In this document: in pieces, positions 24,337 through 32,633 of the stretch
Position numbering within the stretch: the stretch's first letter is position 1
Layout of the letters: each line of letters opens with the position of its first letter
Assembly (NCBI GenBank): GCA_955652915.1
Contig: CATPCJ010000280.1
Span: 1-52,195 of the forward strand
Source of the DNA: an uncultured Bryobacteraceae bacterium
GTDB lineage: Bacteria; Acidobacteriota; Terriglobia; Bryobacterales; Bryobacteraceae
DNA length: 52,195 bases
Direction of reading: 5' to 3'
The notes under the pieces: generated by a model
What the model was told of the DNA's origin: nothing
Database searches by the model: none
The model's input: only the letters and a program-made list of their open reading frames with translations
Program-made: the position numbers and the translations under genes

Positions 24337-25466
24337 GTCAGCGCGAAGTACAGCTTCCAATAGAGATCGAAGCCGGTCGACTGCTGTAGTTCGCGGATGT
24401 CGTTTTCGCTGCGGTGCAGGATGTCGGCAACTGTGCATTCCCGCATATCGCTTGCTGACACGCGCGGTTCGTCCGCCATGCCGCTGGCTGACGCGTCCGG
24501 CTCCGTTCTGAACCGTGACCGTTGGCCAGAGGTTTTCTCCCTGGGCGACCTTTTCCGCGGATAGGCTGAGGCTTTGTGGCTGCCCCTCGCCAAGGGAGCG
24601 GTTCCCCGAGCCTGCCGAAATAACCGCAGCCCTTCCACTTTGCCTTGGAGATAGGCGAAAGCCGCGCCGTGACGGAGCGCAACTAATCCCCATAAACTTT
24701 GAGCAATGAAAACTGGCCAGCCATGACGTAAGATCCATTTCGGCGGATAGTGTTTCGCGATCAACAACAATTGGTTGCGGGAAATTTTCCGCACCGTCTC
24801 GCGATGCCAGCGTCCCAGCGTTGCGCTACCGGTGTGATAGGCGACGGCCTGAGGAGCGTAGACCCCAGTGAATCCGGCTGTGGCGCACCGGATACCAAAA
24901 TCGATATCTTCCAGATAGGATTCAAAACCTTCGTCTAGAAAACCCACGCGCTGGAACAAATCGGCGCGAAATATGGCTGCCGTAAAGGGGGCGAAGTTGA
25001 TTTCACGAGGCCGATTCCACAGCGGCGAATCCAGCCGGCCATTCCCGCATCGCCAGGCGCAGCCTCCACGGCATATCGCGTCGAAGGAGCCTTCCATCCG
25101 CCGGTGATCCGCGGCGTCCAGCAATTTGCCGGTAGCGAACCAGGCCGCCGCCGGCGTCGCGTGAGACAGCAATTGTGCCAGCCAGCCGGGCTCGGGCGAA
25201 ACATCGTTGTTCATGATGGCGATCCAGTCCGCGCCGTTGGCGGCCTGAATTCCGCAATTGACCGCATGGCTGAATCCGGTATTCTCGTGCAGCTCGATGA
25301 GCTCGGCGCCGGCGTTCCTGGCCACGTCGCGCGAGTTGTCTTCGCTGCCATTGTCCACTATGATGACGCGGTCGATCGGATGGGTTTGTTGTTGCAGCCG
25401 CGCCAGCAAGTTCGCCAGCCGGGCGGCCCCATTCCAATTGGGAATCACGATCGCAACCTGGGACAT
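24333..25466 (-). CDS. GT2 family glycosyltransferase with repeat-like insertion near C-terminus
   Basis: A 377-residue GT-A enzyme. Motifs: VAIVIPNWNGAARLANLLAR, VIIVDNGSEDNSRDVA, WIAIMNNDVSPEPGW (metal site near residue 88) and FESYLEDIDFGIRCATAGF. The body resembles its neighbours, but after GLRLFRQARG (near 290) comes a low-complexity, basic stretch of about 60 residues (for example KASAYPRKRSPREKTSGQRS). The familiar GT2 ending ENDIRELQQSTGFDLYWKLY then resumes. The matching DNA (24447-24508) contains two imperfect direct units, so the stretch looks like a repeat element read as protein. The start abuts the previous stop (TGA-ATG), and the end overlaps the next gene by 4 bp. Confidence 0.84.
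   Translation of the reverse strand: MSQVAIVIPNWNGAARLANLLARLQQQTHPIDRVIIVDNGSEDNSRDVARNAGAELIELHENTGFSHAVNCGIQAANGADWIAIMNNDVSPEPGWLAQLLSHATPAAAWFATGKLLDAADHRRMEGSFDAICRGGCAWRCGNGRLDSPLWNRPREINFAPFTAAIFRADLFQRVGFLDEGFESYLEDIDFGIRCATAGFTGVYAPQAVAYHTGSATLGRWHRETVRKISRNQLLLIAKHYPPKWILRHGWPVFIAQSLWGLVALRHGAAFAYLQGKVEGLRLFRQARGTAPLARGSHKASAYPRKRSPREKTSGQRSRFRTEPDASASGMADEPRVSASDMRECTVADILHRSENDIRELQQSTGFDLYWKLYFALT
24447..24508. repeat. Two imperfect tandem units inside a GT2 gene
   Basis: Units near 24447-24475 (core CGCTTGCTGACACGCGCGG) and 24481-24508 (core CGCTGGCTGACGCGTCCGG) are alike, about 34 bp apart. They lie in the low-complexity tail of the glycosyltransferase and keep the frame open. 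Confidence 0.5.
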
Positions 25467-26150
25467 TCAGTTGCCTGACCGGCTGAATCTCTTCTTCACC
25501 AGGAAAAACAAATTGTAGAAGCCATCGCGCCACGGATTCAGCTTGATTTCCCCCAGCCGCGACGAGTATTGAATCGAAATCTCCACGAAGCGAATGCGCG
25601 AGCTCTTCAGCGCCTCGATTTTGATTTCCTCGGAGAAGGACATACCGTCCGATTCCAGCCGCATATCCTTCAGAATCGAGCGGCGAAAGACCCACATGCC
25701 CGATTGCGAATCGCGCACCCATTGAAAATACAGCAGCGACATCGCCAGCGACAAAACCCAGTTCCCGAATTTATGTTTGAAGCTCATGGCCCGGCGGTCG
25801 CGCACTGGAAAACGCGATGCATTGAGAAAATCTACTTCCAGGTGCAAAAAAGCTTCGATCAAATACGAGATAGCGTCGGGCGGGTAGCTGTGATCCCCAT
25901 CCAGCGTCACAATGATGTCGCCGGTAGCCGCCGCAAAGCCGCGTTTGTAGCTTCTGCCATAGCCGCGGACGGGCTCGCGAATCACGTCCGCTCCAAACGA
26001 ACCCGCAACGTCGGAAGTGCGGTCCGTGGAACCGTTATCCACCACTATGATTTGATCCACGAATTCGGGCATGCGGCGCAGCACGGCTTCGATTCCCTGT
26101 TCCTCATTCAAACAGGGAATGATCACTGTGATTCTTTGCGATTTATACAC
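25467..26150 (-). CDS. GT2 glycosyltransferase, dolichyl-phosphate-mannose-synthase-like
   Basis: A 227-residue GT-A enzyme lacking the membrane tail of GtrB proteins. Motifs: ITVIIPCLNEEQGIEAVLRR, IIVVDNGSTDRTSDVA, RGYGRSYKRGFAAATGD and VTLDGDHSYPPDAI (DxD near residue 90). SFSEEIKIEALKSSRI follows later. This matches the DPM/polyprenyl-phosphate sugar transferase group, which charges lipid carriers. The start is uncertain. I choose GTG 26150, which places the fold at the N-terminus as in relatives. ATG 26198 would add 16 residues and overlap the divergent gene's start codon. It is the first gene of the five-gene glycosyltransferase run. Confidence 0.84.
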   Translation of the reverse strand: MYKSQRITVIIPCLNEEQGIEAVLRRMPEFVDQIIVVDNGSTDRTSDVAGSFGADVIREPVRGYGRSYKRGFAAATGDIIVTLDGDHSYPPDAISYLIEAFLHLEVDFLNASRFPVRDRRAMSFKHKFGNWVLSLAMSLLYFQWVRDSQSGMWVFRRSILKDMRLESDGMSFSEEIKIEALKSSRIRFVEISIQYSSRLGEIKLNPWRDGFYNLFFLVKKRFSRSGN

Positions 26151-26196
26151 GTTTGAGAGAAGCCCAGTGGCGTGCGGGCACTGGTACCATATTCTC

Positions 26197-26706
26197 ATGA
26201 AGTTGTTTTGCGCCTTGGCCCTTTTGGCCGCTTCCCTTTGCGCCGCTATCAACGCGGATCTGAGGCACGTAAGCTCCGTTTACATCCTGCCCATGAGCAG
26301 CGGCATGGATCAGTTTCTTGCGAATCGGCTGACTACGCTGGGTGTGTTTCAAGTGGTGACCGATCCGCAGCGGGCGGACGCCGTGATTACGGATCGGATC
26401 GGCGAGCCATTCCAGGCCAAGCTCGAAGAACTGTATCCACCGCCCAAGCCCCCGAAGGACGACAAGAGCGCGAAGGATGACAAGAAAGACGATAAAAAGG
26501 ACGGTAAGGGCGACCTCACCGGTCCCGTAGCGCCGCGCGTATCGTCGTTCAACAACGGTAGGGGGAATTTCTTTATCGTCGACCGCCGCAGCCGCAATGT
26601 TCTGTGGTCGCTCTATGAGCGCCCCAAGGATTCCACGCCAGGCGAGTTGACCAGGACCGCGGAAAAAATTGTGAAGCGCTTAAAAGCCGATCTGGTTGAG
26701 AAGTAA
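26197..26706 (+). CDS. Small secreted protein with Lys/Asp-rich segment
   Basis: A 169-residue exported protein. ATG 26197 starts a clear signal peptide (MKLFCALALLAASLCAAI). A small alpha/beta domain follows (VSSVYILPMSSGMDQFLANR, LTTLGVFQVVTDPQRADAVI). A highly charged repeat-like run comes next (DDKSAKDDKKDDKKDGKGD, near residues 92-110), then FFIVDRRSRNVLWSLYERP and a helical end. The first and last parts resemble periplasmic 'DUF4136/GNA1162-like' proteins that read out DRRSxxVLW, but I am not certain of a family. It is divergent from the glycosyltransferases and its 3' end overlaps the convergent cytochrome gene by 27 bp. Confidence 0.65.
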   Translation: MKLFCALALLAASLCAAINADLRHVSSVYILPMSSGMDQFLANRLTTLGVFQVVTDPQRADAVITDRIGEPFQAKLEELYPPPKPPKDDKSAKDDKKDDKKDGKGDLTGPVAPRVSSFNNGRGNFFIVDRRSRNVLWSLYERPKDSTPGELTRTAEKIVKRLKADLVEK

Positions 26707-28323
26707 CTCGCGCACGATGGAAGGCCGGAATGGTTTCGGCGCCAACGCATCGGTTTTTTCGAGTTGAGCGATCGCCGCAGCCAGTATCTGGAAATCTCGG
26801 CGAACCACCAGCACCGCTTTCGTCCCATGCAGTTCAATTCGTTCGATTCGATTGCCATCGCCGCAACGCGCGGTCCCACCGTTGTCGCGCGCGAGGTTGT
26901 GTGAAATAAACGAATCGACACAGGAGACGCGCACCTTTGGCGTGGCGCGGCCTCTCAGGCTGCTGCGTCGAGACTCGTCTCGATGCTCCACCGGGGAAAG
27001 AGCCTCGAGACGAGTATCGAGGCCGCAGACACGAGTGTCCGCGCCACGTTTTACTGAGTCCTTGATGATCAGATTCCGAACCACGGGTTGCGTGCCGACG
27101 ACCAGTCTGCGGATTTCCCCCGACAACGTCGCCTCCATCGAAAAATCTCCCGCGCAGCGCATCCGATCGCCCGTGACCACGCACTTGGCGCGATACTCCA
27201 CCGTCTCCGCCTGCTTCGCCAGCAGCGCCCGATCGATTTCCACGACATCCTTCATCGGGAAGAATGTCGCGAGACCCGCCATCACCCGTTGCAAACGATC
27301 GCCCGCAAGCTGCCAGATTTCCAGCGGCTCGCGTGGAGCCGCCGGTTCGAAGTGCGGCTCGATATTCTTCTGGCGATCCGCGAGCAGCAGCACCATCTCC
27401 GCCTGATTGCGTGGCGCTTCCCGCGAAAAGATCGCCAGCGGATTCCGATTCGGAATTTCAGGATTTGGAATCCTCAGACCTCTTGGCCACTTTGCGCGCC
27501 AATTGGCGATCTGTGCCGCGAACTCCGTCGTGTCGAATTCGCACGCGCCGCTTAGACGGCAGGCCAGCATGGCGCGAAGCCAAGCGGCCCGCGCTGGCGC
27601 ACCGGCTTGCATCCACAATAATTGGTAAGTCGAAAACTCGTTGGCGCGATGTACCGCGGCGTCGATCTCATACGGGACGTCCGCGCTCTGCTCTTTCGGA
27701 AAGCCGTAAAAACTCCGCTGCTGGTTGAGCAACAGATGCGCTATCCGCGAGTTGGAATTGGTTTCATCCCAAAGCGGCCGCGGAAAGATCGGCGCATGGT
27801 TCTGGTGACACGTAGTACATATCGCGCGCTTTCCGTATTGGACGTTCGGCGTCGCGCCCGCGCGATAATTGTTCACCAGTTGAAATTCGAATCGGCCGGC
27901 GGCTTCGTTGTAGCTAATAACCTCGATCACGCCCGCTTTTTCCTGATAGCCCATGAACAACCGGTCTTTGACCGGGTCGGCATCGAAAGCTACGACGGCC
28001 CTTGGGTATTCGAAGAAATCCGGAGAAGCAGCGGTGCGTTGCAGCGACCTCCCAAGCGGAATCAGCACGCGCCGATAGCGCACGTTTCCACCGATCCGCG
28101 ATTCAATATGCTTCAGGAGCACGGGGAACGGAAAAGGTACGGGCCGGCCGGCGACGGCGTCGAAGAGCGATTGGCCGACGGGCGGCGTATCGGGTCCCGC
28201 CACTCGTGGATCGACAACCCAGTCCTGCGGATAGCGATCTAAAACGCTAACGGAACGCCGCTCGGCAGGCCTGCACCCGTGCAATAGCAGCGCGCACGCA
28301 AGCAGGCTACTGATTCGCGGCAA
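26680..28323 (-). CDS. Lipoprotein with one c-type haem motif; contains repeat copy C in frame
   Basis: About 547 residues from TTG 28323. This start gives a lipoprotein signal (MPRISSLLACALLLHGC) and a 17-bp overlap with the upstream gene; the earlier start at 28383 would overlap by 77 bp. One haem-c attachment motif is visible (ICTTCHQNHAPIFPRPLWDE). No second motif is seen. The middle contains LWMQAGAPARAAWLRAMLAC. Near the C-terminus the frame runs through the 106-bp palindromic repeat C. This gives the odd peptide RGADTRVCGLDTRLEALSPV and SRRSSLRGRAT, after which conserved-looking sequence resumes to the end (RPSIVRELLLNQ). It is the last gene of the patatin/cytochrome operon. Whether the repeat-bearing product is functional is unknown. 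Confidence 0.7.
   Translation of the reverse strand: MPRISSLLACALLLHGCRPAERRSVSVLDRYPQDWVVDPRVAGPDTPPVGQSLFDAVAGRPVPFPFPVLLKHIESRIGGNVRYRRVLIPLGRSLQRTAASPDFFEYPRAVVAFDADPVKDRLFMGYQEKAGVIEVISYNEAAGRFEFQLVNNYRAGATPNVQYGKRAICTTCHQNHAPIFPRPLWDETNSNSRIAHLLLNQQRSFYGFPKEQSADVPYEIDAAVHRANEFSTYQLLWMQAGAPARAAWLRAMLACRLSGACEFDTTEFAAQIANWRAKWPRGLRIPNPEIPNRNPLAIFSREAPRNQAEMVLLLADRQKNIEPHFEPAAPREPLEIWQLAGDRLQRVMAGLATFFPMKDVVEIDRALLAKQAETVEYRAKCVVTGDRMRCAGDFSMEATLSGEIRRLVVGTQPVVRNLIIKDSVKRGADTRVCGLDTRLEALSPVEHRDESRRSSLRGRATPKVRVSCVDSFISHNLARDNGGTARCGDGNRIERIELHGTKAVLVVRRDFQILAAAIAQLEKTDALAPKPFRPSIVRELLLNQIGF
26942..27047 (+). repeat. Dispersed palindromic repeat, copy C (inside a gene)
   Basis: A 106-bp element with the same 9-bp inverted ends (GTGGCGCGG, CCGCGCCAC) and the same orientation as copy A. 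Its internal hairpins, 26965-26986 and 27002-27023, each carry one mismatch. It lies entirely inside the coding region of the cytochrome lipoprotein and is read as protein without a stop. Confidence 0.88.
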
Positions 28324-29227
28324 GTTTCTGCGGTCCCACCCAACAATCCTCCGCGGCAGGCTTGCCGGTTTTCGCAAATGCATCCGAACCCGCCTTTGCA
28401 GCCGCGTCGTTATAAACGGTGAAATTCAAAAGAAAGCCGTCCCCCATGTATGCGCGGCCGAGATAAAAACCGGGACGCACCATTCGAACCTCGTCGCGGA
28501 TGAGGAAACCTTCCCGGCCCGCCAGCTTGTCTGGAATTTCGTGATAGCCCTCGATCTCATCCGTGAAAGCGTAGTCGATGATGATCGATTCGCGCCGGCT
28601 GTCCATCAGGCTCTGGCCGCAGTAGAGCTTGGCGGGGAAGTAAAGCTGGTCCGTCTTTCCGTTGGCGCTTATCTCCCGGACCTTCGCTTCTTCGGCGGGG
28701 TTCGGAAAGAACTCCGCGAGTAATTCCAGATGATCGATGCGATTGCGAAGCACACGCTGGTCCCGGTAGAAAACTTTTCCCTTCCACAGCGCTCTTCCCA
28801 GGATCGTCAGTTTTTCCAGTTCGAGACCGGCCGCCAGTCCTTTGACTTTGCCTAGAATTTCGGCCAGCCGCGCCCTCCCCGTGATGCCCTTGGGGAAAAA
28901 CAAATCTCCGTCATGCGGACCGTCCGGGATCGGGCCAGCCGTCAGCCGCGCATAGATCTGGTCCACCTGCTCCTGATCGAATTTCTGGATATTCTTCGGT
29001 GTCAGCTTCATCCGCTGCTCCGCGGTCAATGGAAATTGATATTCCACCTGGGCGAAATCCGTTTTGCTGGAATACGGATCGCCATAGGGAGCGAACGAAA
29101 TATCGGGCGCCGGATTCAGGAACTTGCGGATGACGAGAATCGCCCCCACTACAAACACGAACAACAGCACAAAAACCACAATATTGTTCATTCCTTTAGA
29201 AGACTGCGCGCGAGGTGTGGTTGACAT
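28307..29227 (-). CDS. Membrane-anchored hypothetical protein of cytochrome operon
   Basis: A 306-residue protein with one N-terminal membrane helix (NNIVVFVLLFVFVVGAILVI, residues 14-33) and a large periplasmic part. No CxxCH is present. Readable stretches include FPLTAEQRMKLTPKNIQKFD, LYCGQSLMDSRRESIIIDYA, EIEGYHEIPDKLAGREGFLI and RAYMGDGFLLNFTVYND. I do not recognise the family. It lies 15 bp after the large cytochrome gene and just before the haem lipoprotein, so it is probably an anchored partner or scaffold of the redox proteins. Confidence 0.65.
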   Translation of the reverse strand: MSTTPRAQSSKGMNNIVVFVLLFVFVVGAILVIRKFLNPAPDISFAPYGDPYSSKTDFAQVEYQFPLTAEQRMKLTPKNIQKFDQEQVDQIYARLTAGPIPDGPHDGDLFFPKGITGRARLAEILGKVKGLAAGLELEKLTILGRALWKGKVFYRDQRVLRNRIDHLELLAEFFPNPAEEAKVREISANGKTDQLYFPAKLYCGQSLMDSRRESIIIDYAFTDEIEGYHEIPDKLAGREGFLIRDEVRMVRPGFYLGRAYMGDGFLLNFTVYNDAAAKAGSDAFAKTGKPAAEDCWVGPQKLAANQ

Positions 29228-29242
29228 ATTGTTATTCCTTTC

Positions 29243-31645
29243 CTACAGAGTCGCGACGAACGCCGTGAGCGCCTTTTTCTCTCTGTCCGATAAACCCGTT
29301 CCGAACGGATGCCCGGCGTTCTCCCAGAAATCCGTGCTGGTCATGTAGTACTTCGTGATCAGCCGATCGTGCTTGTCCAGCACTCTCATCGGCGCGTCGA
29401 TACTGCCTACAAATTCGTCCACCATCCCGCGCACTTCCTTGGCCGCTTGCTCGTCCTTCAACTTCGTTTTGAGAGCCTCGAAATTGGTGACTGAAAGCGT
29501 CAGATCGTCGATGATCTGTTTGTAAAGCAGATTTCCGACTTTGGCCTGCGGCGTGCCCGCCGGAATCGCGATCCGCAGAATAACCTGTTTCTTCGCGATC
29601 GGATCCCAAATCTTCGGACCCGCCTCAATGACAATGTCCTCGTTCAGCAGCGTCACTTTCCGGGGACGTTTTTCCGGCGGCGTAAGAAGCTCATCCATCG
29701 ACGCCTTGAAGAGTTTGAATCGTCCCGCCACGCTGGGATCGTAAGCCCAGCACGGCGGGGGATTGGGAAGCGGCTTATCGTTTGCGTCCACGTAAGGCGA
29801 ATAGTAGAAGTCATTCGTCTTGTTCTTGGGCTTGCCGCAGATCTCCGGTCCGATCGCGTTGTTATGCATGAACGGCGCCTGTGCCCACGCGCTCAGCAGC
29901 GTGGTGCTGCGATAGTACCCGCGTCCGCCGTCGGACGGGTCTGGAATGTTGGGATCGGGCGGACGGCTCCGCATCGTGATCGATCCGTATTCTTCCCACA
30001 CGCGACCCTGCATGTGGTTCGAATGCAGCGCTCGCGAGCGATTGGTCCCGATGCTGCTGACTTGTTGCGCTTGATCGTTGCTCAGAAAATCCACGCGCAT
30101 GCCATTGGAATCGGCCGCGCGAAAGTCGACATTGGCGAAACTGCCGCTCGCGTCCGGCTTCTGGCTGGAATGGCAGCGCGCGCAGTTATCGGCGAATATC
30201 TGTTGGCCCTGCTTCACCGATCCCACGCCAAATTCCTTGTCGAGCTGGGCAGCTAATTCATCATTGCTCTTTAGACCGCGGGCTGCGTACAAATCCGTCG
30301 GCCGCTGGGACACCAGGAACGCGCCAATTTCCGGAAGACGGTCCTCGATGGCGCGAAAATTGGGACAATCGCGCCGGCACTGTCCGATGTTGAAGGGTGT
30401 TTGACCGAAACCGCGCTGCGCCGGATCCACCACGAAAAAGTTAGTCAGATGATTCAACCAGCAAGGTTCCGAGCAAGAGCCAATGTTGATATACACGCGC
30501 TGGATCGCTTCCAGCAAACCGACGCTGTCTTCCGCGCCCTTCAATATGTGCTTGACCGGACTATTCGGATCCATGGGATCGGACGCCAACTTATGACGCC
30601 GCTCCCAACACTTGTTATTGCGGCCGGGCTCGCACCAGCAGGTCTTCGGATCGGCGCCCGAGGCGCAATGGTCGGCCTTGTACCACTTCACTAGATCTTC
30701 ATCCGCGAAATCAGGACGCTTGTCGAAATTGATAATCGCGTTGGGCGTGCCCGGATTGCCGGTGAAGTCGTGCGGGAACGCCGACGTATCCACGGTGCCC
30801 GCTCGAACATAATTGAAAATGCGCCACAGTGGACTGTTGGTCGCTTCGCCCGACGCCATGATGGCGGTTACGTTCGTGTACTGATTGCCGATGGCGCCCT
30901 TCAGGTTTTCCTGCTTCGGATTAGCCGCATCCTTCGGCGGGTTCAGCGGATCGAAGGCGATGTGGCAGGCCCCGCACGACATTCCAAAATAGAAGGGTGG
31001 CTCGATTGAGGCGTCGCGAAGCTTGGAATGAAACGTATCCGGTTTCACCAAAGCCGTGAAGCCGTTCCAGTTCTCCGAGCCTCCATTCAGCTTGCGCCAC
31101 TTCTCCGGATCGAAGCGCGGGTTTGGGAATTTGCGGATCCCCATCGCCCCCGAAGAGGTCCCGAATTCAAGCGAGCAATTGGATTCGCGCTGGCCCTTGT
31201 GCGGATCTTTCGGATCCGCCGGCGCATCCTGAAAATCGCAGGCTGGATCGCGATAGCCGGCCTTGCCGACATACTTCAGCAGTTCATCGTCGCCCGGGCA
31301 ATAATCCATGCCGTATGTTTCCGCGAGGCTCTTTCTAGCGCAACCTTTTGCCCCCGGCGTGCAGCAATCCGGATCGTTGATGATCCCCCAGGCGCCGAAG
31401 CGGTCCGGCCGTTCCCTGCTGTTGAGCACGCGATACCAATTCAGCAGAACCGGCAATCGCTGCGGCAGCACGTAAGTGTGGAAGCGCCCATTTCCCGCGG
31501 TGGCATAGAACCAGATCTTGCAGCCGGCTTGCTGCGCCGGAGAAAGCTTGGGGTCCTCGCACTGGCTGCCTTTGTAAGTGTCCGTAGCCGCCGTCAATAG
31601 CGTGGCGCTGGCGATCGACAAGCCTAAACGAATTACATATTTCAT
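29243..31645 (-). CDS. Large secreted di-haem c-type cytochrome (RoxA/di-haem oxygenase-peroxidase-like)
   Basis: An 800-residue exported protein. A signal peptide (GLSIASATLLTAATDT) precedes a mature part with two haem-c motifs, CGACH (near residue 235) and CARCH (near 495). The second is followed by a typical 'QQIFADNCARCH' entry and later by LLSAWAQAPFMHNNAIG. Extra cysteines are plentiful (CSEPCW, CRRDCPNF) and may form disulphides. Size, two widely spaced haems and the AP-F/L-HNNAIG block resemble RoxA-type rubber dioxygenases and related MauG/peroxidase-like proteins. This is a family-level guess. GGGAGG precedes the ATG by four bases. It follows the patatin gene by 16 bp. Confidence 0.72.
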   Translation of the reverse strand: MKYVIRLGLSIASATLLTAATDTYKGSQCEDPKLSPAQQAGCKIWFYATAGNGRFHTYVLPQRLPVLLNWYRVLNSRERPDRFGAWGIINDPDCCTPGAKGCARKSLAETYGMDYCPGDDELLKYVGKAGYRDPACDFQDAPADPKDPHKGQRESNCSLEFGTSSGAMGIRKFPNPRFDPEKWRKLNGGSENWNGFTALVKPDTFHSKLRDASIEPPFYFGMSCGACHIAFDPLNPPKDAANPKQENLKGAIGNQYTNVTAIMASGEATNSPLWRIFNYVRAGTVDTSAFPHDFTGNPGTPNAIINFDKRPDFADEDLVKWYKADHCASGADPKTCWCEPGRNNKCWERRHKLASDPMDPNSPVKHILKGAEDSVGLLEAIQRVYINIGSCSEPCWLNHLTNFFVVDPAQRGFGQTPFNIGQCRRDCPNFRAIEDRLPEIGAFLVSQRPTDLYAARGLKSNDELAAQLDKEFGVGSVKQGQQIFADNCARCHSSQKPDASGSFANVDFRAADSNGMRVDFLSNDQAQQVSSIGTNRSRALHSNHMQGRVWEEYGSITMRSRPPDPNIPDPSDGGRGYYRSTTLLSAWAQAPFMHNNAIGPEICGKPKNKTNDFYYSPYVDANDKPLPNPPPCWAYDPSVAGRFKLFKASMDELLTPPEKRPRKVTLLNEDIVIEAGPKIWDPIAKKQVILRIAIPAGTPQAKVGNLLYKQIIDDLTLSVTNFEALKTKLKDEQAAKEVRGMVDEFVGSIDAPMRVLDKHDRLITKYYMTSTDFWENAGHPFGTGLSDREKKALTAFVATL

Positions 31646-31661
31646 CGTTCCTCCCGGTTTC

Positions 31662-32633
31662 CTACACCAACTGCGCGCAAAGCGTGCCTATTTCCGCCTG
31701 CTGTGCCGCTACCATCTGCTCTGCCTGCTGTTTCAAATCGTTCAAGTTTTCCGGATCGGTGTTGTCCATCTCGTCGCTGGCTATAGTCAGCGGTGTTTGG
31801 AAACGGTAATAGCGTTGCCGCGCGCCGTCCGGCGGAAGAAGCTGGTGGATCTGATAATCGGTTGTGCGGCTGACGCCATCGAAAACCACATCCAGGACCG
31901 GCTTCGCCCAACCGATCAGTCCCCAATGTTTTGCATTGGCATAGGGGATCGGCTGCGTGTGAGTGCCGGTGCCCAGCGAAACCACCACCACCTCTCCTTT
32001 CGGAAACAAATGCAGCGCTTCGGCATAGGCCAGCATCGCCGGATTATTGGCGTACATGCCGCCGTCCACCAGCGCCCAGAAGCCCGATTTGTCCGCCTTA
32101 TCGATTCGCTCGGGTTCGAAATATGTCGGCGCCGCCGAGGTTGCGCGCGCCACCTGCCACATCGGAAAATCGAAATTCGCATCCTTAAAGGCGCGGTCGC
32201 TGCGGAATAGCCACGGCAGCCGAATCTGGATTTCGTAGCTGGTGATCAAGGTGTTCTTCAGAGCGTCCTTGAGCCGCGTATCGCCGAAATACTTCTGGAG
32301 AACCGATTCCACTCCATCCGAAGGATACTTTTCATTTTCCGTGTACTTCCCGCTTTTGATTTCCCGCCAGAGGGAATGCGGAAAAATTGTGGCGCCCTCT
32401 TTGAAATAGAGTTCCAGCAAATCGGTCGCCGCGTATTGCGGCTTGCCCGGCTGTTGGCCCGGTTTCACCATGCCCAGCGCCAGGATTCCCCCGGTCGACG
32501 TCCCGGCGATCAGATCGAAAAGTTCGCAGATCGGTTTGCCTGTCTGTTTCTCGATCGCCGCCAACATGACAGCGGGAATGATTCCACGAATGCCACCGCC
32601 ATCGATGGCTAGAATTCTGAGCGGCTTGTCCAT
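31662..32633 (-). CDS. Patatin-like phospholipase
   Basis: A 323-residue lipid acyl hydrolase of the patatin family. The oxyanion-hole loop GGGIRG is at 12-17, the nucleophile motif GTSTGG at 44-49 (Ser46) and the catalytic Asp in VDGGMYANNPA (Asp190), so the Ser-Asp dyad is complete. No signal peptide is seen, so it is probably cytoplasmic. The C-terminus (QAEQMVAAQQAEIGTLCAQL) is helical. Related enzymes serve in lipid turnover and, as CapV, as CBASS effectors. No nucleotide cyclase is present here, so that role is unlikely. It sits in the middle of a cytochrome c operon: its ATG overlaps the upstream stop by one base (TAATG). Confidence 0.9.
   Translation of the reverse strand: MDKPLRILAIDGGGIRGIIPAVMLAAIEKQTGKPICELFDLIAGTSTGGILALGMVKPGQQPGKPQYAATDLLELYFKEGATIFPHSLWREIKSGKYTENEKYPSDGVESVLQKYFGDTRLKDALKNTLITSYEIQIRLPWLFRSDRAFKDANFDFPMWQVARATSAAPTYFEPERIDKADKSGFWALVDGGMYANNPAMLAYAEALHLFPKGEVVVVSLGTGTHTQPIPYANAKHWGLIGWAKPVLDVVFDGVSRTTDYQIHQLLPPDGARQRYYRFQTPLTIASDEMDNTDPENLNDLKQQAEQMVAAQQAEIGTLCAQLV

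Noticed and set aside
31662..32633. Patatin as a CBASS effector (CapV)
   Set aside because: No cGAS/DncV-type cyclase or ancillary Cap gene is near; its neighbours are cytochromes with which it is translationally coupled.
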